Of a DNA stretch of 64,000 nucleotides, positions 9,074 to 17,208 are shown in pieces. This DNA is from Parasphingorhabdus cellanae (GTDB lineage Bacteria > Pseudomonadota > Alphaproteobacteria > Sphingomonadales > Sphingomonadaceae). Numbering within the stretch: the first letter of the stretch is position 1; the number at the start of each line of letters is the position of its first letter. The stretch is from the NCBI RefSeq assembly GCF_017498565.1, contig NZ_CP071794.1, positions 806,001-870,000 on the forward strand, written 5' to 3'. Below the pieces are notes generated by a model. That model saw only the letters and a program-made list of their open reading frames with translations, searched no databases and had not been told where the DNA came from. The position numbers and the translations under genes are program-made.

Positions 9074-9875
9074 CCCGATGGCCGTTACGATTGGCTCCCA
9101 AATTGTCACAAACGCCGAACCGGAACCACCAAGGGTTCCCCCTATCGCTGATGCCAATTTGCACCTCCACCCCATAAGCCTGCCCCATGATTGCCGCCGT
9201 CATAACCTCTTCGCGCGGTCCAGAGGCCAGAATTGCGCCTTCTTTCAGCACGATGATATTATCCGCAAAGCGCGCCGCCTGGGTCAGATCATGCAACACC
9301 ACAATCACACCATTTCCAGCGATGGCATAGGATTTCAGACGCTCCAGAACATCAAATTGATGCGCGGGGTCCAGGCTTGCCAGCGGCTCGTCAGCCAATA
9401 ACCATTGCGGTTCACCGGCCAGTACGCGGGCCAGCAATACCCGACCCTGTTCGCCGCCGGACAGGCGCATCGCCTTGCGATCCGCAAGATCGGTGCAATC
9501 TGTCGCTGCCATTGCCTTGACCACGGCTTCATGATCCGCCGCGCTCATGCCCCAGCGGCCGGAATGGGGCAGCCGCCCCAACCCTACGATGGTTTTAACA
9601 TCCACATTCCAGTGAATATCGGGGCGCTGCGGCAATAGCCCGATGGCCCGGCCGCGTTCGCGATTGTCCAGCGACAATAGAGGGCGATCATCCAATGTCA
9701 CCGATCCGCTTTGCGGTTCGCGCAGACCGACAAGACAGGATAGCAGGCTGCTCTTACCCGCGCCATTGGCGCCCAATATGACGGTAACTTTGCCCGGTTC
9801 AAACTGTCCGCTCACGCCTCTTAATATTTCCCGCCCGCGCAGCGTGAGAGTCAGATTTTCAAAGGAGAGCAACAT
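9066..9875 (-). CDS. btuD: ABC transporter ATPase for corrinoid uptake
   Basis: The 269-residue cytosolic ATPase has Walker A GANGAGKSS (about 34-42), Q-loop LLPQRPD, signature LSGGEQGR and Walker B WLLADEPLASLD, then the H-loop VVLHDL. It is a FecE/BtuD-like subunit. The start ATG overlaps the btuC stop by one base (TAATG), and a GGAG-type site lies just upstream. Alone, the sequence could equally be a haem or siderophore importer; its place inside a riboswitch-led B12 operon with btuC and btuF makes corrinoid the likely cargo. Confidence 0.9.
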   Translation of the reverse strand: MLLSFENLTLTLRGREILRGVSGQFEPGKVTVILGANGAGKSSLLSCLVGLREPQSGSVTLDDRPLLSLDNRERGRAIGLLPQRPDIHWNVDVKTIVGLGRLPHSGRWGMSAADHEAVVKAMAATDCTDLADRKAMRLSGGEQGRVLLARVLAGEPQWLLADEPLASLDPAHQFDVLERLKSYAIAGNGVIVVLHDLTQAARFADNIIVLKEGAILASGPREEVMTAAIMGQAYGVEVQIGISDRGNPWWFRFGVCDNLGANRNGHRDE

Positions 9876-10843
9876 TATGCCAGCTCCCGATGCATTTTGA
9901 ACAATAGCATCATGAAAAATGGCGCGCCGAGCAAGGACATAGCGATGCCCAGCCGCAATTCGCTAACACTCGGCAAAATGCGCACACCGCTGTCCGCCGC
10001 AACGACCAGCAACGCTCCGGCCAGTGCCGATGGCAACATTACGGCGGATGGTTGATGCCCGGCAAACGGACGCACCAGATGGGGAACGATCAGACCAACA
10101 AAACCAATAATGCCGGCCACGGCCACAGATGCACCGACGGTCAGCCCTACTCCGATCACGGCCAGCCCTTGCAGGCGAAGTACATTGACGCCCATGGACC
10201 GGGCGGCATCCTCCCCCAATGTCAAAGCGTCCAGTGACTTTCCGGTGGCCATTAAAAACAGCATGCCCAATGCGATCAGCGGCACCGCCAACTTCACATC
10301 ATCCCAGCTGCGATCGGTCAGCGCGCCCATCAGCCAGGTTACTATTTCGCTAGTCGCAAATGGCGTGGGGGCCAAACTGATCATCAAAGACGTCAGCGCC
10401 CCGGCAAGACTGGCGATAATCACCCCGGCAAGAGTGAATAGGATCAAACTGCCCGAACGCCCGGCAAGCATGGCCAGAAGCCCCATGCCTATAGCGGCGC
10501 CGATTAACGCAAAGGCCGGCAAAAGCCATGCGGTCATTGCATATCCAAAATAAAGCGATGTCACCGCGCCCAATGCCGCGCTGCTCGACACGCCGAAAAC
10601 CCCGGGATCGGCCAGCGGATTGCGCAAATACCCCTGCATCGCCGCACCCGCCATGCCCAGACCCGCCCCGATTGCAGCCCCTAAAATCGTTCGCGGAATG
10701 CGCAGCTCCATGATGATGAGCCCGCTCAAATCATCGCTCCACCACATGGCAGGCGCGACCCACACCTTGCCTGCCATTAAAGAAAGCAGCATCGCCGCAA
10801 CAAGCCCAATCGCCAAAAGACCATTTAACCGAAATGCTGTCAT
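9875..10843 (-). CDS. btuC: FecCD/BtuC-family permease for corrinoid uptake
   Basis: The start MTAFRLNGLL is chosen because its ATG overlaps the btuF stop by four bases. The product of about 322 residues is highly hydrophobic with roughly ten segments. Family signatures include LRIPRTILGAAIGAGLGMAGAAMQGYLRNPLADP (in several parts, near residues 55-90), the GxxxGxxG region, and GFVGLIVPHLVRPFAGHQPS near residues 245-265, the contact region with the ATPase. It forms the inner-membrane channel with BtuD and accepts cargo from BtuF. Confidence 0.92.
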   Translation of the reverse strand: MTAFRLNGLLAIGLVAAMLLSLMAGKVWVAPAMWWSDDLSGLIIMELRIPRTILGAAIGAGLGMAGAAMQGYLRNPLADPGVFGVSSSAALGAVTSLYFGYAMTAWLLPAFALIGAAIGMGLLAMLAGRSGSLILFTLAGVIIASLAGALTSLMISLAPTPFATSEIVTWLMGALTDRSWDDVKLAVPLIALGMLFLMATGKSLDALTLGEDAARSMGVNVLRLQGLAVIGVGLTVGASVAVAGIIGFVGLIVPHLVRPFAGHQPSAVMLPSALAGALLVVAADSGVRILPSVSELRLGIAMSLLGAPFFMMLLFKMHRELA

Positions 10844-11718
10844 CGCTTCGCCTTTAACTTGTGCCTTGCGGCCGACAGGGTTTTGACCGCTTCGATCAAT
10901 GTCGGCCCCGCGCAATGCATCAACCGCGCAGGATAATCGGCAATCATGATCCGGTGGGAAAGTTTTTCGACAACCGGGTGGGATAGCATCCGGTCTTTTC
11001 GCCCGGTTTTGACCTCAGAAGCGTTCGAAAACAACAATTGCGGCGGCCGCGCCACCAGATGTTCGAGCGGCAGAATATCCCATTGCTTCAGCCCGTAAGT
11101 GCTGCTGACATTTTCAAAACCGGTGCGGCGCAACAGCTCGTCAGGCAATGTGCCGTCACCAGGGGTCAGCCCTCCGCTGCGCCAGATCAAAGCGGATATC
11201 TTATCGCTGTCTTTCGGTCTGGCTTTGTCAAAAGCATTCGAAATGCGCTGGTTAACAGCCACACCGCGCTGCGTGGCACCTACTATTTCAGCCAACTGAC
11301 TTATCTGCTGCTGGCTTTCCGCCACGCTTTGCGGAATCGAAAGCTGCACCATAGGAATTGCCATGCGTTTCAGCGCAGTGGCCGTTGGCCGTGCAACATG
11401 CGAACCAGCCACGACCAGATCGGGACGCATGGCCAAAATCTCTTCCGCCGTGCCCGATGTGGCCGGAAATTGCAGCGCCTGCGCCAAAGGAATAGAGGTC
11501 GCGCGCTTGTCATGCGAATAATGGCTGACCGATGCGATCTGGCGCTTGTCCGCCAATTGCATGAGCAGCGCATCGGCGCAGGGATTTATCGACACAATCC
11601 GTTTGGGATAGGCCGGTATTTTTGCCCCTGCGCTACGCGTCACAACCTGCGCATCGGCCATGGCAACCGGGCAGAACAATAGCGCCAATGCGATCAAAAA
11701 GACAGAAATCTGCTTCAA
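10840..11718 (-). CDS. btuF: Periplasmic corrinoid-binding protein
   Basis: The 292-residue product begins with a clear signal peptide (residues 1-23, ending CPVAMADA) and then a type III substrate-binding fold: KRIVSINPCADALLMQLADK near 39-58, EILAMRPDLVVAGSH, and a long linking helix. BtuF captures cobalamin or cobinamide in the periplasm and hands it to BtuCD. It overlaps cobO upstream and btuC downstream by four bases each. Siderophore binding would be the alternative, but operon context argues for corrinoids. Confidence 0.88.
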   Translation of the reverse strand: MKQISVFLIALALLFCPVAMADAQVVTRSAGAKIPAYPKRIVSINPCADALLMQLADKRQIASVSHYSHDKRATSIPLAQALQFPATSGTAEEILAMRPDLVVAGSHVARPTATALKRMAIPMVQLSIPQSVAESQQQISQLAEIVGATQRGVAVNQRISNAFDKARPKDSDKISALIWRSGGLTPGDGTLPDELLRRTGFENVSSTYGLKQWDILPLEHLVARPPQLLFSNASEVKTGRKDRMLSHPVVEKLSHRIMIADYPARLMHCAGPTLIEAVKTLSAARHKLKAKR

Positions 11719-12329
11719 TATTCAACGCCTTTTTGCGCCTTAAAACCGGCTTTAAACGGGTGTTTGACCTCTTCAAATTCGGTTACCAGATCGGCCATTT
11801 CGATCAGTTCCGGTTTGGCATTGCGCCCGGTAATGCAAATATGCTTTTCCAATGGCCGCTGTTTCAGGAATTCAGCTATTTCCCCAATATCAAGCGTGTC
11901 ATCGCGCAGCACGATGTTCAGTTCATCCAAAATGATAAAATCATATTCGGGATTCATGATCAGCTCTTTGGACCGTTCCCAAGCGGCTTTAGCTGCTGCA
12001 ATATCCTGCGCGCGGTCCTGTGTGTCCCAGGTGAACCCATCACCCATGACTTCAAAGGTCAACAGATCGGGATTGGCCTGAAAAAAATTCTTCTCCCCCG
12101 TTTCCCAGCTGCCTTTGACATATTGCACAACCGCGACCTTCATGCCCCAGCCAAGCGAGCGGATGGCCATGCCGAAAGCGGAGGAGGATTTGCCTTTGCC
12201 ATTGCCGGTATGGACAATTAAAAGACCGCGTTCAATCGTCCGGCGCGCCTGCATTTTCGCGCGGGCGGCCTGCACGCGTTTCATCCGGGCATTATGTTTT
12301 GCATGTTGGTCACCACTGGATTCGGTCAT
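11715..12329 (-). CDS. cobO: Cob(I)yrinic acid a,c-diamide adenosyltransferase, CobA/CobO type
   Basis: From MTESSGDQHA (ATG overlapping the previous stop by four bases) the product has about 204 residues. The P-loop is VHTGNGKGKSSSAFG near residues 39-53, followed by SLGWGMKVAVVQYVKG and the DFIILDELNIVL stretch. This ATP:corrinoid adenosyltransferase transfers the 5'-deoxyadenosyl group to cobalt(I), making incoming corrinoids usable by CobQ, CbiB and later enzymes. The N-terminal extension (HAKHNARMKRVQAARAKMQ) is typical of CobO. Confidence 0.95.
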   Translation of the reverse strand: MTESSGDQHAKHNARMKRVQAARAKMQARRTIERGLLIVHTGNGKGKSSSAFGMAIRSLGWGMKVAVVQYVKGSWETGEKNFFQANPDLLTFEVMGDGFTWDTQDRAQDIAAAKAAWERSKELIMNPEYDFIILDELNIVLRDDTLDIGEIAEFLKQRPLEKHICITGRNAKPELIEMADLVTEFEEVKHPFKAGFKAQKGVEY

Positions 12330-13309
12330 TGCTTGTCTCTCCATATTTTGAGGGCATTTTCCAAACGCTGCCATTCCTCTTCGCTAGCTGGCAGACCAAA
12401 ACGCAATTGTTCTTCATCACCATAAAATGGCCGAACCAACAGGCCCGCTTGGCCGAGAATATGAAATAATTTCTGTGCCTTATGGTGAGATACCAGACGG
12501 AACAGCGATGTCCCCCCCACAATATGCAAGTTAGAATCTTTAAGCAAATTGTCGAGCCGGGCCGCCGCTGTTTGAAGGCGCTGCCGCTGTTGGTCCTGCC
12601 AATCCCGATCGGCATAGGCAGCCAATCCGACAGTTGCCGCCACGCCCGATATGGGCCAGTCGCCCAGCATGCGACGCAGTTTTTCCACAATCGCAATATT
12701 GGCAATTACAAAACCCAGCCTGATCCCCGCCAGACCATAAAATTTACCAAATGAGCGCAGGACAATGGCATTGCCGCGCTCCGGCAAAATGCTGGCGGAC
12801 GGCGCAGTATCTGCAAAAGCCTCATCAACAATCACTTGTCCGTGCAGTGCCCGCAATTTTTCGGGCGCAACGATACGACCGTCGGGATTGTTCGGATTGG
12901 CGAGAATGACCAGCTCTTTATCCGCCGCCTCTTCGATGGAAATTTCCTCCACCTCTGGCCAGGCCGCTTTATGGCCTGAATATATCGGTGTCAGCATCGC
13001 GCCGCGTTGATCTGCGAACAAGGAGCCCAACATCCGGATGGCCATATCACTGCCCGGCACGGCAATGATTTCAGCAGGATTGCTCACACCAAATGCCTTA
13101 GCTGCGGCGAGCTCCAGATCAGCGATAAGTTCGGGTTCCGGCAAGCGGCTCCAGATGTCCGGCGCCAGTTCGGGTAAGGGATAAGCCCACGGGCTGATCC
13201 CGGTCGAAAGGTCAACCCATGGCGCCGGCGCATCCGCAAATTGCACAGCCGCAGCCGCCAATCGTCCGCCATGAAAGCGGAACGGATTGGTGGCTGGACT
13301 ATTGCTCAT
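12326..13309 (-). CDS. cobD: L-threonine-O-3-phosphate decarboxylase
   Basis: The start MSNSPATNPFRFHGGRL is chosen because it lies one base after the btuB stop; the longer frame runs into btuB. The product of about 327 residues is a fold-type I PLP enzyme. The PLP lysine is in VLRSFGKFYGLAGIRLGF near residue 195; ANPNNPDGR and DEAFAD are the other PLP motifs. It makes (R)-1-amino-2-propanol phosphate for CbiB. Named cobD after Salmonella; the same enzyme is called CobC in the Pseudomonas denitrificans scheme, so the symbol clashes with other usages. Confidence 0.88.
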   Translation of the reverse strand: MSNSPATNPFRFHGGRLAAAAVQFADAPAPWVDLSTGISPWAYPLPELAPDIWSRLPEPELIADLELAAAKAFGVSNPAEIIAVPGSDMAIRMLGSLFADQRGAMLTPIYSGHKAAWPEVEEISIEEAADKELVILANPNNPDGRIVAPEKLRALHGQVIVDEAFADTAPSASILPERGNAIVLRSFGKFYGLAGIRLGFVIANIAIVEKLRRMLGDWPISGVAATVGLAAYADRDWQDQQRQRLQTAAARLDNLLKDSNLHIVGGTSLFRLVSHHKAQKLFHILGQAGLLVRPFYGDEEQLRFGLPASEEEWQRLENALKIWRDKQ

Positions 13310-13310
13310 A

Positions 13311-15170
13311 TTAGTAGCGTAACCGGACGCCGGCAAAGGCAGATCGGCCCGGCGTGCCATAGCGGAATATCGTTTCATATTCCTCGTCAAACAGATTCTC
13401 GACGCGGCCATAGACCTCGATATTATCGGTTATTGGCATAGCCGCACGCAGATCAACGACGACATAACCTTCCACTTCGCGCGTGTTTGATGTGTTGTCA
13501 AAATTCGATCCGACATGGGTGATCGTCGCACCGGTTTTGAGACCAAAGGACCAGTCATAATCCAGCGAAGCATTGATGCTATGCTTCGGACGCCGATTCA
13601 GCTTCAAGCCGGTTTCCCGGTTTTCCGCATCGACCAGCCCGTAGTTGAGGGAAAAAGCGAGTGGCTCAGCCGGTCGGACAAGCAATCCCATTTCCAACCC
13701 TTGCGCTCGCGCACGACCGACATTTTCGTAGGTACTTCCGACAAAGTTGATCAGGTTGCGGCTGTTGCGTCGGAAAATCGTCGCACTCAATTCCACTTTG
13801 CCACCGATAAGCTTTTGCGTGATGCCGGCATCATAGCTTCGCGATGTTTCTGCTTCGAGCGCTGGATTTCCGAAATTATCGCTAAACAACTGGAATAAGG
13901 ATGGCACGTTGAACCCCTCGCCATAGCTGGCACGGAAAATCGTGTTCCCTTGATTGGGGCTAAACACCAGATCACCAGCAAAGGTCGTTTCACTGCCATA
14001 TGTGCTGTGATCATCGTAACGCAGGCCAGCCGTGGCCGTAAATCCTTCCAGCGGCGTCACGCTCAATTGACCGTAGAAACTGTCAATCTCAGACGAAAAA
14101 TTTTGTGCTGTATCACCGGAACCCGTGCGGTATTTTGATGTTTCCGTTTCCGCACCAATTGTTGTTTGGAATATTTCGGAAATATCGAAAACACCCTGAT
14201 ATTCAAATCGCTCATTACGGCCGAGCGCGTCAAATGTCTGCACATCGAGATTGAAATTATCCCGCTTAATGCTGGTATAGGCAAAGGCTAAGCGATTACG
14301 GAACCGCCCATCTAGCAGGTTTATATTCAGGCCTGAATATCCGACAAATTCCTCTACATTGGAAACCTCGGGTGTGTCACCGAATGTGAAATTGGGCGGT
14401 ATAAAACCATCAATGTCAGTTCTGCCGTCTGAATAATAACCGCGCAGATCAATTGAAACAGCCTCGTTCAGCGTAATTTCAAACTTTCCGTTCGCACCGA
14501 AATTTCGATAGCCGTCGCTCTCCGTTGCGCCGCGCTCTTCATTAAAGGCGGAGAACCCGTCGCTGCGGTAATAGCCCGCACCGACACTGGCAGCGATCGG
14601 ACCGAAGCGTCCGGAAATATTACCAACTATTTGCCCAGTATCGCGATAACCATATTCGGCGCGCGCATTGATGCTGAGGTCTTCCGTCGGCTCCCGCGTA
14701 ATCGTGTTGATCACCCCGCCAATGGCCTGGCTACCCCAGATAACCGACTGCGATCCACGCAGCACCTCGATCCGAGATATATTACCGGTGAGGAGGTTAC
14801 CGAAGTTGAAGCCGCCACCGGGAGATGACGGATCATTCAGTTTAACCCCGTCGATCAGAGCCACTGTCTGGTCAGAATCTGCTCCGCGAATGGATACCGA
14901 TGTTGCGGTTCCAATGCCGCCATTGCGCGTAAAGGTAACGCCAGGCACATTTCGCAACAGGTCGACAACCGCAACGCTCTGGGTCCGTTCGATCCGGTCT
15001 TGGTCGATGACGGTAATGGACCGCCCGGTTTCCGATAACAGCTGCTTGGACCGAGATGCCGTTACAACGATAACCTCGTCACCATCTTCGGTCACTACTG
15101 CCGTTTCGGCCAGAACCGGCTGCGCCATGACAAGCCCCGTGGTGGATAAAATAAAACTATGAAAACGCAT
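13311..15170 (-). CDS. btuB: TonB-dependent outer-membrane receptor for corrinoids
   Basis: The start MRFHSFILST is chosen because AGGA lies seven bases before its ATG and a signal peptide follows (ending QPVLAE); the 81-codon upstream extension is riboswitch leader. The product has about 619 residues. The TonB box is in DEVIVVTAS near residue 30, followed by the plug (RNVPGVTFTRNGG, IEVLRGSQSVIWGSQAIGGVINTITR in parts) and a 22-strand barrel ending in the aromatic terminal strand RSAFAGVRLRY. The B12 riboswitch leader and downstream btuFCD point to corrinoid import. It is the first gene of the B12 operon. Confidence 0.93.
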   Translation of the reverse strand: MRFHSFILSTTGLVMAQPVLAETAVVTEDGDEVIVVTASRSKQLLSETGRSITVIDQDRIERTQSVAVVDLLRNVPGVTFTRNGGIGTATSVSIRGADSDQTVALIDGVKLNDPSSPGGGFNFGNLLTGNISRIEVLRGSQSVIWGSQAIGGVINTITREPTEDLSINARAEYGYRDTGQIVGNISGRFGPIAASVGAGYYRSDGFSAFNEERGATESDGYRNFGANGKFEITLNEAVSIDLRGYYSDGRTDIDGFIPPNFTFGDTPEVSNVEEFVGYSGLNINLLDGRFRNRLAFAYTSIKRDNFNLDVQTFDALGRNERFEYQGVFDISEIFQTTIGAETETSKYRTGSGDTAQNFSSEIDSFYGQLSVTPLEGFTATAGLRYDDHSTYGSETTFAGDLVFSPNQGNTIFRASYGEGFNVPSLFQLFSDNFGNPALEAETSRSYDAGITQKLIGGKVELSATIFRRNSRNLINFVGSTYENVGRARAQGLEMGLLVRPAEPLAFSLNYGLVDAENRETGLKLNRRPKHSINASLDYDWSFGLKTGATITHVGSNFDNTSNTREVEGYVVVDLRAAMPITDNIEVYGRVENLFDEEYETIFRYGTPGRSAFAGVRLRY

Positions 15171-15177
15171 GAATATT

Positions 15178-15202
15178 CCTTTTTGACAATCATTCAAAAA
15201 GG
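15178..15202 (-). promoter_or_regulatory. Hairpin overlapping the btuB ribosome-binding site
   Basis: Perfect nine-base arms CCTTTTTGA (15178-15186) and TCAAAAAGG (15194-15202) flank a seven-base loop. In the btuB message the 3' arm ends in AAAAAGG, immediately followed by AATATTC and the start codon, so pairing would bury the Shine-Dalgarno sequence. This suggests translational control downstream of the riboswitch. Pairing is seen directly; regulation is inferred. Confidence 0.6.
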
Positions 15203-15265
15203 CCACGCATATTTGACGCCCATGGGATTCCCACATGCGTAGCCCGATGGTAATCGTCGCTACGC
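15203..15265 (-). promoter_or_regulatory. Candidate expression platform with mutually exclusive stems
   Basis: Two stems share the same bases. Stem A pairs GCGTAGC (15237-15243) with GCTACGC (15259-15265), extended inward by CGAT/ATCG. Stem B pairs 15235-15242 with 15203-15210 (eight pairs, one G-U) and would be followed in the transcript by a CCTTTTTG run, resembling an intrinsic terminator. The shared segment 15237-15242 cannot be in both. The layout fits a riboswitch switching element; the mechanism is inference. Confidence 0.45.
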
Positions 15266-15314
15266 GAGGAACTCCTCGATCATATGGCACACCCCGTCCG
15301 CATGATAGAACGAC

Positions 15315-15498
15315 AGCCACGGGCAGGTCTCCTGGCTCTCGGATCATCGCTGGGTTCGTCCCCTTCCCAGACACAAAGTCCAGTGGGATTTGACGAGCCC
15401 GCTCACCGATCACAGTTGCGGGGGCAGCTTCGGATTAAGAAATCGCTTTCCCTTCCGAATTCCCTTTTGATCCCGTCTCCGGGAACCTGTAGCAAAGG
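15315..15498 (-). promoter_or_regulatory. Cobalamin riboswitch
   Basis: On the minus strand the aptamer carries its landmarks in order: GGTTCCCGGAGACGGGA (about 15470-15486), GAAGCTGCCCCCGCAACTGTG (in parts, about 15415-15435), CCACTG then GGGAAGG (15360-15385), GATGATCCGAGAG and the B12 box GCCAGGAGACCTGCC (15323-15337). Length and order match the adenosylcobalamin aptamer class. It lies about 150 bases upstream of the btuB start and should repress the whole operon when coenzyme B12 is plentiful. Confidence 0.93.
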
Positions 15499-15536
15499 CT
15501 TCTCTAGTCATCCCAATTCTGCGGAGCAAGACAATT

Positions 15537-16079
15537 ATGCCGACCAAATCCGACAGAAGCAGCCATATCACGCTAGTTTTGGGCGGCACCCGATCGGGTA
15601 AGAGCAGCTTTGCACAGCGCCTGGCCGAGCAAAATGGCGACAAGCTTGTTTACATCGCAACGGCCGAAGCCTTTGACGACGAAATGACCGACCGAATTGC
15701 ACGCCATCAGCAGGATCGCGGCGAACAGTGGCACACGGTCGAAGAAACGCTGGATCTGGCTACTATTATTACCACCCATAGCGCTCAAAAAACTACGCTA
15801 CTGATTGATTGTCTGACGATATGGTTGAGCAATGTCATGCTCGCCGATCGGAACATTGCGACAACCGTTGACGGACTGGCCCAATCCATATCGAACGCGC
15901 CAGGGCCGGTGATCCTAGTATCCAATGAAGTCGGCTCGGGTATTGTTCCGGAAAGTGCCTTAGGACGCGAGTTTCGCGACGAATCCGGCTGGATGAATCA
16001 ACGCATTGCCGCAGCAGCGGACGATGTTGCATTGATCACTGCAGGTCTGCCACAATGGCTCAAGCGCGACGGCGCATAA
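15537..16079 (+). CDS. cobU: Adenosylcobinamide kinase / adenosylcobinamide-phosphate guanylyltransferase
   Basis: The 180-residue bifunctional enzyme phosphorylates adenosylcobinamide and then attaches GMP, giving the CobS substrate. Motifs: P-loop LVLGGTRSGKSSFAQ (about 13-27), YIATAEAFDDEMTDRIARHQ with the family's nucleotide-binding His, and LVSNEVGSGIVPE. Length matches CobU/CobP. GGAG lies ten bases before the ATG. It is divergent from btuB; its 5' flank is the complement of the riboswitch, so the two promoters must overlap or interleave. It ends two bases before the convergent DUF1501 gene. Confidence 0.94.
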   Translation: MPTKSDRSSHITLVLGGTRSGKSSFAQRLAEQNGDKLVYIATAEAFDDEMTDRIARHQQDRGEQWHTVEETLDLATIITTHSAQKTTLLIDCLTIWLSNVMLADRNIATTVDGLAQSISNAPGPVILVSNEVGSGIVPESALGREFRDESGWMNQRIAAAADDVALITAGLPQWLKRDGA

Positions 16080-16081
16080 GT

Positions 16082-17206
16082 TCACACAAAATCAGGAAAC
16101 AGCGTCTTCTTCATCTGGCCCGGCTCAATACCATAATGATCGGACAGCGCGCCGGTAACCATGGCCTCAAATCGCATGGTCGGACGCAAATCCCGGTTGT
16201 CCAGCAAGTTGGCGGGCGCTAGGCCCGGCCAGTCAGCTTGTACCGTACCGCCATTTTTTAGAGCACCTCCGAAAAGCATTGCAGCCGATCCGGTACCGTG
16301 GTCCGTCCCTCCCGTGCCGTTAAAAGCAACGGTACGACCAAATTCGGTTGCAACCAGCACAAGTGTGTTGTTCCAATTTTCTCCAAGGCCATCCCGTAAG
16401 GCCGCGATCAGCGCATCCGCCTGTTTCAACTGATTACCAAGCCGTCCTTTTTGACGGCTGTGCGTGTCCCAACCATTGGTCTCTAGCATCAAAACCCGCG
16501 CACCAGCGAGCCCGCTCATCAATCCGGCAGCCATCGAACCAATCGCCGCACCACCGCGCATTTGGCCTTGCTGCATATTCGCCATCGCATCGGCGGCCAA
16601 AGCATCTTGCCACAAGGATGAGAGCGCAGGATCCTCAGCATAGAGCATCGCGACCCGCTGCATTAAATCGCCATCCGGTCCTTTGGCTCGGGACTTTTCA
16701 TAGCTACTCGCCGGCACCGGACCGCGCAAGATCAGCGGTACAGCTGGCGCTATCGCCATTGCCTTGGCACTCTCTGCAGGCAGTAGAGATAGGAGCCGGT
16801 TCATCCATCCATCATCTCGGCCATAGGGCTGCATCGCCCCAGATTCCATGACATTCTGGGCATCGAAATGGGAGCGTTCGCGATAACCAGAGGCCAGCGC
16901 ATGGAGAAAGCGGGCTTGCTTTTCCCGATACAGTTTGGCTGATTCAACCATAGCGGGATGCAGTGTGAAAAAACTATCAAGCTTGTTGCCAGTCAGAGCT
17001 TCCTGTGCCAGATCGCCGCGCGCTGGCAGATAATCGGGATCGCCAGTCGGGGCAATCGTCGCCAGACCATCGGCTGCTCCACGCTGCAGAATGAAAACAA
17101 ACCGCTTGTCGGTGGCTGCCGATGCCCATGCCATCCCAGGATATGCCACACTCATGGCTAGACCTGAAAGACCGGCGGCAATAACGGAACGACGATGATA
17201 TTGCAT
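16082..17206 (-). CDS. DUF1501 protein, probable Tat-exported
   Basis: The 374-residue product starts MQYHRRSVIAAGLSGLAMSV, a twin-Arg type leader, and carries the DUF1501 signatures RFVFILQRGAADGLATI near residue 34, SHFDAQNVMESG near 113, VLMLETNGWDTHSRQ and TEFGRTVAFNGTGGTDHGTG near 290. These resemble the metal-site residues of the alkaline-phosphatase/sulfatase superfamily. No reaction is established. It follows a DUF1800 gene by two bases; this pair recurs together in many bacteria, implying joint function in the envelope. Confidence 0.85.
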   Translation of the reverse strand: MQYHRRSVIAAGLSGLAMSVAYPGMAWASAATDKRFVFILQRGAADGLATIAPTGDPDYLPARGDLAQEALTGNKLDSFFTLHPAMVESAKLYREKQARFLHALASGYRERSHFDAQNVMESGAMQPYGRDDGWMNRLLSLLPAESAKAMAIAPAVPLILRGPVPASSYEKSRAKGPDGDLMQRVAMLYAEDPALSSLWQDALAADAMANMQQGQMRGGAAIGSMAAGLMSGLAGARVLMLETNGWDTHSRQKGRLGNQLKQADALIAALRDGLGENWNNTLVLVATEFGRTVAFNGTGGTDHGTGSAAMLFGGALKNGGTVQADWPGLAPANLLDNRDLRPTMRFEAMVTGALSDHYGIEPGQMKKTLFPDFV

Positions 17207-17208
17207 GG

